A stretch of DNA of 64,000 nt. Origin: Leishmania infantum JPCM5. Taxonomy: Eukaryota > Euglenozoa > Kinetoplastea > Trypanosomatida > Trypanosomatidae. The notes beneath the pieces were generated by a model. That model made no database searches. It had not been told where the DNA came from and saw only the letters and a list, made by a program, of their open reading frames with translations. The DNA lies in assembly GCF_000002875.2 (NCBI RefSeq), contig NC_009417.2:911929-975928 (forward strand), read 5' to 3'. Made by a program: the position numbers and the translations under genes. Positions 19,990-29,029 of the stretch are shown here, in pieces (position 1 is the stretch's first letter; each line of letters starts with the position of its first letter).

Positions 19990-21475
19990 CACGGCTGGCA
20001 AGCTTGCCAAGCAACAGGCAATGCCAGGGGCGCCGACGCCAACTGCTTAGGCCACGAGCCCGGCTACTGCTCTCGGACGCCAGGGCGCAATCCCCCGAAA
20101 CCGCGATACGCGATGCGACACCCTCAGACAAGAGGCGCATGACAGCGGCGATCCCACGCCAGAAGAGCAAGGATGTTGAGCTGACAAGATGGCAGGGGGA
20201 CTCTCCTCGCCCGGCCCCGCACGGGCACCTGTCCGCACTTGGGATTCCTGCAACGGCGGGTGACTGGCAGCGACATCATGGGGTGTAGATGGCTTAATAC
20301 AAACTTCTCCGCTAGCGTTGCGGTAACCCACCCCCGCCAGAGCCTCCACTCCCGCCGGCTTGTGCTGTAAGGGCGCCCGACCCGGCGCTATGCCTGGTAT
20401 GCTACGCGCGATGTGCGGATCGCTCGACGCTCACATCACGCCCCGTCTCCCTCTGTGGCCGTGCACGCAGTGACCTGTTTACGCACATCTCCCTTGAGCG
20501 ACATGGCCTTTCCCCGCCGGCTGACCATCGCTGCCCCCTATGCCCCTTCACAAGGATAAGCTGCGGGCTCTTTGTGCGCCGGCACATGCGTCTCCGCGGG
20601 GCCCCTTCCGCTTGACACACCGACTCCTGCCCAGGGGCGTGCGGGCTGAGGAGAGGGCGGAGTGCCCCTGCCGCCACAGACTCATGGCATCGCTCCACCT
20701 GTCGCTGCGCGTGCGGGCACGACTCCGCGACAGCGACACCGTGCTTAAGCAGACCCCGCCATGCCACAAGGCGAGCACGGTGCGCACGCGCTGTCAAGCA
20801 GAGCTGGCATGGCGCATCGCACCCAGGCAAGGCATCAAGAGGGGCGCAGAGCAGGATTGCCCCACGGGCAAGACGTGGGGCGATGCACACGAATCAGCTC
20901 CATAGTGCATGCGCGCGAAGCATGCAGCATTTCCTGCATCTGACCGGTGCGGGCTGATGAGGCGCAGATGCCAAAGGCATCGTGAAGGCACCCTCGAGCT
21001 CCACCACCGGGTCCTCCAGACTCCCACGTGCAGAGCCTCCACACCATATTATGGGATGCCGCCGCTTGAAGCGACTGAGGGGACGAAGCGTGGCACACAG
21101 GCAGGGGGGGCGTAGGACCTCGGGGGGGGGCCTGGCCCTGAGGCTGGCGGACTTCGTCCCTGCGCTCATCCGGCATGCGCCCTGGCCACCCCCCGTTGCC
21201 CGCACGGCAGACGCTACTGCCTCGGCTCTAGACGACGACCCTGGACGTCGCTCGCTTTAGATGAGGGCATGCAACCCACACGCGTCTCCATGTGGAGCCG
21301 ATCGCGCCGCACGCATGCAGGGAAGGGACGAGGAAGGAGAGGGAGGCCCCGCTAGGCGCACGGCTTCGATTCGACGGCAGACGACGAGGGAGGCAGCCTG
21401 CAGCGCAGCAGGCGCAGGTGCACTGTGGCTGTGTAATGCGCACGTCTTGTTGGCTTGTTCATGGTAGAATGGGCG
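19990..21475 (+). repeat. GC-rich noncoding block, candidate degenerate retroposon remnant
   Basis: Composition changes abruptly from T-rich UTR to GC-rich, evenly mixed sequence with no convincing gene. Open frames (for example 20540-20905 and 20982-21260) have no recognisable domain and are broken on all sides. The block ends with GGTAGAATGGGC at about 21463-21475. A closely similar motif (GGTAGAATGGAC) ends the dispersed repeat copy at 21517-22104. That shared tail suggests an older, decayed relative of the same element, perhaps SIDER- or DIRE-like. This is inference and would need a repeat library search. Confidence 0.35.
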
Positions 21476-21516
21476 TGCGAAAGGCACCAACATGCGCTCA
21501 AGCGCTGCTGTATACT

Positions 21517-22104
21517 GATGACGGGGACGACACCCCTCAGTGCGTGGCACCACAAGGGCCAGTGCACCCTCACTCTCTGTGGGGAAGCCATGCAGCCCCC
21601 CCCCCCTCCACAGTATCCCTGTCAAGTGCCGAACGCCGCGCTTCCGGTGGCGACACGGTCAAGCACCCACGGTGTGAGGGGGTCAGAGCGGTGCATCGCC
21701 ACGGGCATGCCGGCGGTCAGGTCGTGGATCGGCGTTGCGTTGGAGCGACCTGCGGCAGCGAACACGTGTGTACCGCGCATATAGCATGGCAGCGTGAATC
21801 GAGCTCATCCCGCCTGGCCCTCACGCTGCCTACAGAGGTGGAGAGAGGGGGGAGCCCGAGTGCCACCCCGAGGGGGATGCATCGAATGGCGAGCGGCATA
21901 GCGGCCGCGGCTGTGAGGCGACCTGAAGAGCGCGTGTGGGTGGGTGTGGTGTGTGAGGCAGGGGCCGTGCTCCGATGAATGCGCCGGCGCATTGCTGTAC
22001 CGTGCGCGCCTGCGGCTGCGTGGCACCACGCGATGGGGAGGGAGGGGGGCTGTGGCAGGCCGGATAGAGTGATCTTTAACGGATGTTCTAGGGTAGAATG
22101 GACA
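21517..22104 (+). repeat. Dispersed ~0.6 kb repeat, copy 1 (SIDER-like candidate)
   Basis: Begins GATGACGGGGACGACACCCC and ends GGATGTTCTAGGGTAGAATGG. It is nearly identical to the inverted copy at 24015-24601 and to the direct copy at 40249-40790, apart from differences in C- and G-run length. It contains the 16-bp perfect palindrome AATGCGCCGGCGCATT at 21978-21993. Size and intergenic location fit Leishmania SIDER retroposons, which are about 0.55 kb and common in 3' UTRs. I cannot verify the SIDER signature from memory. An open frame across it (21292-21978) is not considered a gene. Confidence 0.8.
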
Positions 22105-22328
22105 AGGTGAAGGCAAAATCGAAATGAAGAAAATACCGATGCGTCCAAGGGCTGTGGCGGCCAAGCTCCGCGGACATGTACTCAGGCAGTCTCTGAGGAG
22201 ACTCTGCTACACCTGTTGGAGTATGCGTGTCACAGCGAATGAGGCGAATAAAATAATACTGTCGTGCTTGTACTCTGTTTGGTGGTGTTGTTCGCGAGGT
22301 TGTACTCGTTGGTGTGTGCGGATCTGCC

Positions 22329-22357
22329 GCTCGTCTCTCTTTGCCTTCTTTCCGGAG
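22329..22357 (+). promoter_or_regulatory. Predicted spliced-leader acceptor for the epimerase gene
   Basis: A CT-rich stretch reads TCGTCTCTCTTTGCCTTC and is followed by AG at 22356-22357, about 107 bases before the ATG at 22464. A CAG at 22455-22457, after the CA repeat, is an alternative only seven bases from the start. Confidence 0.45.
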
Positions 22358-22424
22358 AGTGGAGAGAAGAGAGTGCGCAAGCAAGCACACCATTGAAAGC
22401 AAAAGGCATCACAGAGTTCCAAGG

Positions 22425-22428
<4 letters not shown>

Positions 22429-22456
<28 letters not shown>
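22429..22456 (+). repeat. CA microsatellite next to the epimerase start codon
   Basis: An uninterrupted run of about fourteen CA units ends seven bases before the ATG at 22464. It lies in the predicted 5' UTR. Confidence 0.9.
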
Positions 22457-22463
22457 GCAACCA

Positions 22464-23639
22464 ATGAGGGTACTTGTCTGTGGTGGTGTGGGGTATATTG
22501 GTACGCACTTTGTACGCGAGCTGCTGCGTTACAGTCCCCATGATGTGATCATTGCCGACAGCCTCGAGGCCACTCACGGTTCTGATGTGCACGTGGACAC
22601 GGAGAAAAACTATGCTGCACGAAACCCTGGCGCAAACTTAGAGGAGGTGAAGAGGAGCGGCTACCGTTTCGCAAAGCTGGAGGTGGGCGACGTGCGCGAT
22701 GTCAACTTTCTCGAGCACGTCTTCACCACACACGCGCCGATCGATGCTGTGGTGCACATGTGTGCACACATTGTGGTGCCGGAGAGCGTGCGCGACCCGC
22801 TTCGGTACTACGACAACAACGTCGTTGGTATGCTGCGCATCTTGCAGACCATGCTCAAGTACAAGTGCGACAAGCTCATTCTCTCCAGCACGGCTGCTCT
22901 CTTCGGTAACCCTTACGCTCGCATGAAGGCTGGCTCGACCGATGAGCCGGACCCGATGAAACCTATCCAGTCCAACGCCAAGTGCATGCCGGAGAGTCCG
23001 TATGGCACGACCAAGCTGGTGGACGAGTACATGCTGAAGGACTGCGCTGCCGCCTACGGTATCAAGAGCGTGTGCCTGCGCTACTTCAATGCGTGCGGCG
23101 CCGACGCCGAGGGCGACATTGGCGAGACCCACGAGCCCGAGTCGCATCTTATCCCGCTCATCCTGCGCGTGCCGCTGGCGGACAAGATTAACGCCTACAA
23201 CGCTGTGCACCATCCGGACCGCCAAAAGGTGAACGACTACATCTCCATCTTCGGCACCGACTACCCAACTCCGGACGGCACGTGCATTCGTGATTACGTG
23301 CACGTGAAGGATCTGTCCTCGGCCCACGTACGGGCGCTGGACTACCTGGCTAAGCTGACCCCCGACGACAAGGACAAATTCTTTTCCACGTTCAACCTTG
23401 GCACGTCGAAGGGCTACTCAGTGCGCGAGGTCATCGAGGCGGCGCGGCGCGTAACGGGACACCCGATTCCGGAAAGGGAGGAGAAGCGCCGCGACGGCGA
23501 CCCCCCGGTGCTCGTGGCGTCCGGCGAGGAGGCGGCGGCAGCACTTGGATGGAATCTGGAGTACGAATCGATCGACAAGATTATCGACTCCGCGTGGAAG
23601 TTTCACAGCAAGCACCCTGTCGGCTATGAGCTTCACTAA
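22464..23639 (+). CDS. GALE: UDP-glucose 4-epimerase
   Basis: 391 residues from the ATG at 22464; the upstream extension of the frame runs through the CA repeat and is not coding. The enzyme interconverts UDP-glucose and UDP-galactose using bound NAD. It is a short-chain dehydrogenase/reductase. The N-terminus has the NAD-binding glycine motif GGVGYIG (residues 7-13). The substrate site has LSSTAALFG and the catalytic pair Tyr180 and Lys184 in SPYGTTK. The family signature RYFNACGAD follows, and then the block RDYVHVKDL. The length is somewhat above bacterial GALE (about 340) but fits the longer trypanosomatid forms. In trypanosomes the enzyme is glycosomal; the C-terminus here, YELH, is not a classical peroxisomal targeting signal. 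The galactose it supplies goes into surface glycoconjugates such as LPG and GIPLs. The gene lies between the two arms of an inverted repeat. Confidence 0.95.
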   Translation: MRVLVCGGVGYIGTHFVRELLRYSPHDVIIADSLEATHGSDVHVDTEKNYAARNPGANLEEVKRSGYRFAKLEVGDVRDVNFLEHVFTTHAPIDAVVHMCAHIVVPESVRDPLRYYDNNVVGMLRILQTMLKYKCDKLILSSTAALFGNPYARMKAGSTDEPDPMKPIQSNAKCMPESPYGTTKLVDEYMLKDCAAAYGIKSVCLRYFNACGADAEGDIGETHEPESHLIPLILRVPLADKINAYNAVHHPDRQKVNDYISIFGTDYPTPDGTCIRDYVHVKDLSSAHVRALDYLAKLTPDDKDKFFSTFNLGTSKGYSVREVIEAARRVTGHPIPEREEKRRDGDPPVLVASGEEAAAALGWNLEYESIDKIIDSAWKFHSKHPVGYELH

Positions 23640-24014
23640 GCTGCACGAAACGCTGAACACACGCCTGCTGGGCTCCAACGGCATGCTAATGCAACGGGGG
23701 GGGGCTAACACGTATGCACGAACGTTAACATGCACCCACCCATGGCTTCGCTCCGCCTCGTCAGCGTTGAAGCTGTCTTGACCCCCGCCCTTTCGAAGAT
23801 ACGTCACCCTGAATATTTCAGGGAGGTCCTTTGTCTCTCTCTTGGATGTGTTTGTGTATTTTGCCTATGTTGGTGCCCTCTCACGGGCTGTCTCTTCGCA
23901 TTCGTTCTTCCTTGCATGTGCCAGCATCGGTGCGCTGCGTGCCCACGGATTCGCATCCGCCGCTCAGTTTGCAGAGCTGCCGAAAAAATGTGTTTGCCTT
24001 TATTTCTTTCAAAG
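23640..24014 (+). other. Intergenic region after GALE
   Basis: Ordinary T-rich sequence with a G run at 23697-23703, leading into the inverted repeat copy. I see no gene here. Confidence 0.55.
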
Positions 24015-24601
24015 TGTCCATTCTACCGTAGAACATCCGTTAAAGATCACTCTATCCGGCCTGCCACAGCCCCCCTCCCTCCCCATCGCGTGGTGCCACG
24101 CAGCCGCAGGCGCGCACGGTACAGCAATGCGCCGGCGCATTCATCGGAGCACGGCCCCTGCCTCACACACCACACCCACCCACACGCGCTCTTCAGGTCG
24201 CCTCACAGCCGCGGCCGCTATGCCGCTCGCCATTCGATGCATCCCCCTCGGGGTGGCACTCGGGCTCCCCCCCTCTCTCCACCTCTGTAGGCAGCGTGAG
24301 GGCCAGGCGGGATGAGCTCGATTCACGCTGCCATGCTATATGCGCGGTACACACGTGTTCGCTGCCGCAGGTCGCTCCAACGCAACGCCGATCCACGACC
24401 TGACCGCCGGCATGCCCGTGGCGATGCACCGCTCTGACCCCCTCACACCGTGGGTGCTTGACCGTGTCGCCACCGGAAGCGCGGCGTTCGGCACTTGACA
24501 GGGATACTGTGGAGGGGGGGGGCTGCATGGCTTCCCCACAGAGAGTGAGGGTGCACTGGCCCTTGTGGTGCCACGCACTGAGGGGTGTCGTCCCCGTCAT
24601 C
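24015..24601 (-). repeat. Dispersed ~0.6 kb repeat, copy 2, inverted (SIDER-like candidate)
   Basis: Reverse complement of the copy at 21517-22104 over its full length, ending at CCGTCATC. Similarity to the copy at 40249 continues a further ~20 bases to about 24619 (CTCCTCCGCGG on the minus strand). The palindrome AATGCGCCGGCGCATT is at 24126-24141. Together with copy 1 it forms an inverted repeat with a spacer of about 1.9 kb that holds GALE. Confidence 0.8.
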
Positions 24602-24619
24602 CGCGGAGGAGAAAACGAG

Positions 24620-26210
24620 GGGAACGGAACAGAAAAAGGACACGACGCTGCTCGGTCCCACACGAATGTGCGCACGCAACTCAGTGAATCGAAGCCGGCC
24701 GGCGGTGCGCCGGTGTTTTAGTGATGTGCCTTTTTTCACTTCTCATTGACAATGACAGAGGCAATTGTAGAAGAAGCAAAGAGGCGGATGAGGAGGAGGG
24801 CTTGGCGAAATCGTGTGCCCGAGTACTTCCACGGCACCCCGCGCAAATGTGGCCCATCGTGCATAGCCATCTCCCGTGCGCACCCCTCTCTCTCACGACG
24901 TTGCCCTCGACCTTCCATCCACTCTTGTGTTTCTCTTCTCCGTATTCAATGCCGCCTCCATCTACAGCCCTTGCAGGTTTTGCATAGACTCGTCTTTCAC
25001 TGTCTGCCGTGCGCTGTTTTTCTCCTTGCTGAGAGTTTCGGTGTACGTGCGCGAATATGTGCGTCCGTGTTGTGGGTGTCGGGCACACATGTGCGGAGTG
25101 CTCTCGGCTTCTCTCTCTTGTTCCCCCTTCTTTCTGTTCCTGGGCTATGGATAATGGAACGAGTCGCGCGTTGTGCGTCCGTTTTTTTCTTCCTGCCTTT
25201 TCGTGTGTTTTTTTTTTAATTTGCTCTTGGTCTTCTTCCTCGGCGTGCGTGGGAGGGGGCACTCTGGAAAGGAGCGGCAGTGTGGTGGTGGTGGTGGTGC
25301 CCATCACCCCCCTCTTCTTCCTCGCCCCATTCTGTGCCCATCTTCTTTCCCCCTTTCCATACACACACACAAATGCACACGCACGAGCATGCACTAAAAG
25401 AAGTGAGAGGCATTTAAATTTCTGTGCGTCCTTTCAGGCGTACGACTGGCGCAGTTTCTCGTGCAACGTGTTTTTCGTGCGTGTGGGCAAGACGAGACGA
25501 AGAAGATGGACCCGCGTGCTCTTGCGGAGGGGGAAGACCGGTGGAAAGGAAACGGGGCAAACACAAGATTATGGGGAGGGGGAGACAGCACGAGTCGCGC
25601 TTGCACTGATGGAGCCGAGCTTGCACGCATCGCGACGGTGAACTTCGAAGACGCCGTCTTTGGTCGCTCACGTGAGAGCCCTTCCGTTTCTTTGCTTTGC
25701 TGTTTGCGTCTTTGGATTTCATCTGTTCGGTTCTCCGAGTCTGATCGCGCGTCAGCACTGCACCCCACTCTTTTCTCTCACACCGCTGCTTGGTGCCATT
25801 CCCACTCTACGTTTTGTTTGCGTCTTCAGGCACAGACACAAGCAGGAGGCGGCGACATGGTGCTGAATACCGCCGATGACGCCCGTTGCAGGATTGCCGC
25901 CTGCACGCTGCCCTCTCCGTCCCCGCGCATTTCTCCAGCGCGCGGAAGGCGGAAAACCGCAGCTGCGGCTTTGGAGAAGAACGCGAACGCGTGCGATGCG
26001 TACGGTCTCCTTCACGCAATCACGCTTCTCTTTCCTTTCTTTTTTCGTGCTTGTACTCCGATATTGTTGCCACAAGTGAGTGAAAGCGGTGCAACATCCT
26101 CCACCACACGCCCCGCATGGAGGCACGCGTGGCGGAAGTGTGCGTTTTTGCATAGGTGTGTAGGCGGTCTTTCTTTGCTTCTCTCGTGGTGCATCACTCT
26201 AGAGACAGCC
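24620..26210 (+). other. Intergenic region before the 26211 gene
   Basis: T-rich, CT-rich sequence with short simple repeats, such as GGT repeats near 25281-25300 and CA-rich sequence near 25362-25382. The frame of the downstream gene stays open back to about 25461, but only to a GTG codon. Its composition is UTR-like and it contains polypyrimidine tracts. Confidence 0.5.
26021..26076 (+). promoter_or_regulatory. Predicted spliced-leader acceptor for the 26211 gene
   Basis: The pyrimidine tract at 26021-26053 is followed by AG at 26075-26076. This lies inside the upward extension of the frame and so supports the ATG at 26211 over earlier ATGs. Confidence 0.45.
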
Positions 26211-27788
26211 ATGCACAAGACTGCTTCGATACGGTTAGCGACAGGGGGAGCGGCGGAAGCGACGCGTGCATGCGCGCGGGCTACCTCAAACGCCGTTGCT
26301 GTTCCAGCCGTGGCGCGAGGGACGCATTACTCATTGTTTCTTCAACGGCATCATCGTGCGCTGGGCGTGCACAGCTGTGGTGAGGGCGCAGACTCACGCT
26401 TTCAGGCGCATCGATGCAGCCGCGCCTTCATCAAGTCTCGCTCATTGCCTCCAGATGATCCCTTCGGTGAGCGCAGCACCTGGGAGGACCCGAGCGACGG
26501 CATCTACGCTGCCTGGAAGGACGTTGACCAGGAGGCATTTGTAAATGCCACGGAGAGCCTGGAGGTGCGCCAGGCACACTTCGGCCCGGAGTGGGCCCGC
26601 TTCAGCACGGTGGGCCGCATGTCCATCAAGAAGATGCGAGAAGAGCAGAAACTGCAGAACTCGCCGCCGTCAGGTGCGGCTGAAAGTGAGTCACAGGGCG
26701 CTGGGGTAGCGGCGGCGGCGCCCGGTTCTTTGACACGGCGCTACCCCACAGCAGAGGAGCTGCACGAGGCAGACTTGAGGCAGCGGCGTCGGCTGCTGGA
26801 GCGCAACTACAGCAGCTACGAGGCCTTTCTGGAGCACGAGGTCGGTGACGGTGAAGGGTTTGCAGAGGCGGATGAGGGCCTCGCCTTCGCGCCAGAGGCA
26901 GGGGCGCACCGAGGAGATGCCCGGGCGGAGCTGTACTCGGCCGCATCGATGGAGAGTGCGTTCTCGTCTGTGGAAGGCCTTGACGGGCTCGACCGCATGG
27001 CTCAGCGCAACGTAGAGCGAGAGGCACGAGAGACACTAGAGGCAGCCGAGGTACCAGAACGGGTGCCGCTGCCGCCTTTCATGTTCGAGCCGGACACCCG
27101 TGACGTGGCTGCGACACCGGCACTCTCATCGTCGAACCTGACCCCCACCACCAGCTCAGCGCCGACGGCAACGGAGATCACGAGGCCAAAGACGGCGACA
27201 AGCATGTCTACAGCAGAACCGTGCTCGATGCGCGGCTCTCCCTCGGAGTCGGCTTCGCCTTCTACGTCCGCAGCTGCAGGTGGCATCCCTGCCTACGTTG
27301 TGCGGCAAGTGCTGGGGGCTCTCGGTAGCCCGCATGGTGATTCCCGCCTTCCCCTCACCGATCCCCTGCATTGGGGCACGGAGGATATCATACGCTTTCT
27401 GACACTTATGGAGCAGCCGCCCATCTCTGCTGACTCCGGCGACTGGCCGGCGTCATCGGCATGGTCGACAATGGATGACACGATGTGCAACACATTTCGC
27501 ATGGCTTGCGTGACGGGTGAGACACTGCTGAACGTGGTGACGCCGCCTCGTTTGTTTCGGCTCATGCGCCAGTGGCACATTCGCCGACACGATGTCGTGA
27601 GCAAAGCCTGGAAGCTGCGAGCGCAGGCCGAGGGAGCACTCGCTACGGAAGCGGATAGCTGTCTTCCAGATGATGTAGTACAGATGGCCGTGGCGCAGAA
27701 CTGCGAGCGGCTGGCAGAGGCGGTGCAGCAGCTGGACCGCAACCTCATTCACGAAACCATTCTTCTGTGTTTTCCATACGGTCACTGA
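26211..27788 (+). CDS. Hypothetical protein, probably mitochondrial
   Basis: 525 residues from the ATG at 26211. The frame continues upstream to 25461, but that part reads like UTR and contains a predicted splice site. The first 55 or so residues are rich in Arg, Ala, Ser and Thr with almost no acidic residues, which fits a mitochondrial presequence. A conserved-looking block follows: DDPFGERSTWEDP, then GRMSIKKMREEQK, then YPTAEELHEADLRQRRRLLE. The middle (about 285-365) is Ser/Thr/Ala-rich and low-complexity. The last 150 residues look helical and globular, with WGTEDIIRFLTLM and FRLMRQWHIRRHDVVSKAW. This segment faintly resembles a SAM-like helical domain but I would not assign it. Function unknown; kinetoplastid mitochondrial complexes such as mitoribosome or RNA-editing assemblies are possible homes. 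Confidence 0.75.
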   Translation: MHKTASIRLATGGAAEATRACARATSNAVAVPAVARGTHYSLFLQRHHRALGVHSCGEGADSRFQAHRCSRAFIKSRSLPPDDPFGERSTWEDPSDGIYAAWKDVDQEAFVNATESLEVRQAHFGPEWARFSTVGRMSIKKMREEQKLQNSPPSGAAESESQGAGVAAAAPGSLTRRYPTAEELHEADLRQRRRLLERNYSSYEAFLEHEVGDGEGFAEADEGLAFAPEAGAHRGDARAELYSAASMESAFSSVEGLDGLDRMAQRNVEREARETLEAAEVPERVPLPPFMFEPDTRDVAATPALSSSNLTPTTSSAPTATEITRPKTATSMSTAEPCSMRGSPSESASPSTSAAAGGIPAYVVRQVLGALGSPHGDSRLPLTDPLHWGTEDIIRFLTLMEQPPISADSGDWPASSAWSTMDDTMCNTFRMACVTGETLLNVVTPPRLFRLMRQWHIRRHDVVSKAWKLRAQAEGALATEADSCLPDDVVQMAVAQNCERLAEAVQQLDRNLIHETILLCFPYGH

Positions 27789-29029
27789 GGGGTTATGTGG
27801 CGCCGTGCTGCGGCTATAGTTCGAAGCCCGATCCGCCTCTGTGCTGCCCGACGCACACAGCATCTTCTTTCTGGTTGCCGCAGGTGTCGAGGCTTCTCTT
27901 TCAAGCGGGCGTTCATCTCTTTTTGGTTGCAGCTGTTGTAAACACGAGCGTTTTGCACCACCGTTCGAATAGATGGGCGACAGAGTAGGGATGGGGGGGC
28001 GGAGTGTCGGCACTGCTATAGCAGGAGGGCGTCCGTGTGTCTTCTGGCTGCTCGCCGCATATGTTTGGTATGCCTGCCGCATGAGGAACGCAAGGGAAGG
28101 CGTTGCGAAGAAAAAAACAAACAGAATATCGTCTCTCATTTGCCACGCCTCGTTCCGCGCTCGTTGGGAGCGAGGAGGCAAAGCCGCGCGCTGTGCTACC
28201 CGGGGCTTGTGAGAGTACCGTTTGGGCTGCGTGTGTGCGTGGCTTCACTTTGTGCTTGTGTGGTGGCTCTGCTCTGTTTCTGCCTCGCTCTGCTTGAAGG
28301 GGGAGGAGGGCGGCGAGAAAAGGCCGATCTTGTATTTGCGATCCGCGCCATACACCACAGCACTGCTCCCTCATCGCTTGGTGCACCTTTCGGGGCGATA
28401 CGCTGCCTCGTCCTATCAGGAGATGGCGTCCCTGGGAGGGGTTGGGGCGACATGCGCGCTGTTGCTGTCTGTTGTGCTCTGCATATCCGCTGCTTTGAAT
28501 GCCCACAGCCCGACTGCTCATCTTCCCTTGTGCCTGCGATCGTGACACACGCGCATGGCCCTTGTGTGCTAGTCGACCTCTCGATCACCGATGCTGCCGC
28601 GTAGGCATACCCCACACACCCCCGTACACACCAATACACTGTTCTCTGCCGCCCTCCCTACTTTCTCCGACCGCGGGAGTGGCTTGCAGACGCAAGCACT
28701 TTCCGGGCCAACTTGGCGATGACGCTTGTGTGCTCACAGGCAGAAAGGCTACCTGAGATTCGCAACCCACGTTATCCACACACATTTTGGGGGTACGATA
28801 GAGACTGATAGAACAGGCAACGAGTGAGGGGGCTGCCCTTCAGTTACAGCGCGGGGGGCACTTCACGGCGACACGCTTACCCACCTCAACCCATCCCCTG
28901 CCCCTACACGGGTGTTCGGCCGTGCATACCGTTGCTTCCTTGCCCCGGCCAACCTTAGCAGTCCAGCCCAACAAAAGAGGCCGCTAATAGAAGCCTTGGC
29001 AGAGGGGCAGGAAAAAAACCAAAGAAAGC
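27789..29029 (+). other. Intergenic region between the 26211 gene and CDC45
   Basis: About 1.2 kb. Composition is mixed and less T-rich than other gaps. Open frames at 28035-28604 (+) and 27913-28548 (-) overlap each other and have no recognisable domain. I see no obvious long polypyrimidine tract close to the CDC45 start. Confidence 0.5.

Noticed and set aside
21292..21978. 228-codon frame overlapping repeat copy 1
   Set aside because: It crosses the boundary of a dispersed repeat, and matching frames appear in the other copies on both strands. It is explained by the repeat.
25461..26210. 250-codon N-terminal extension of the 26211 gene
   Set aside because: Starts with GTG, has UTR-like composition, and contains a predicted splice acceptor.
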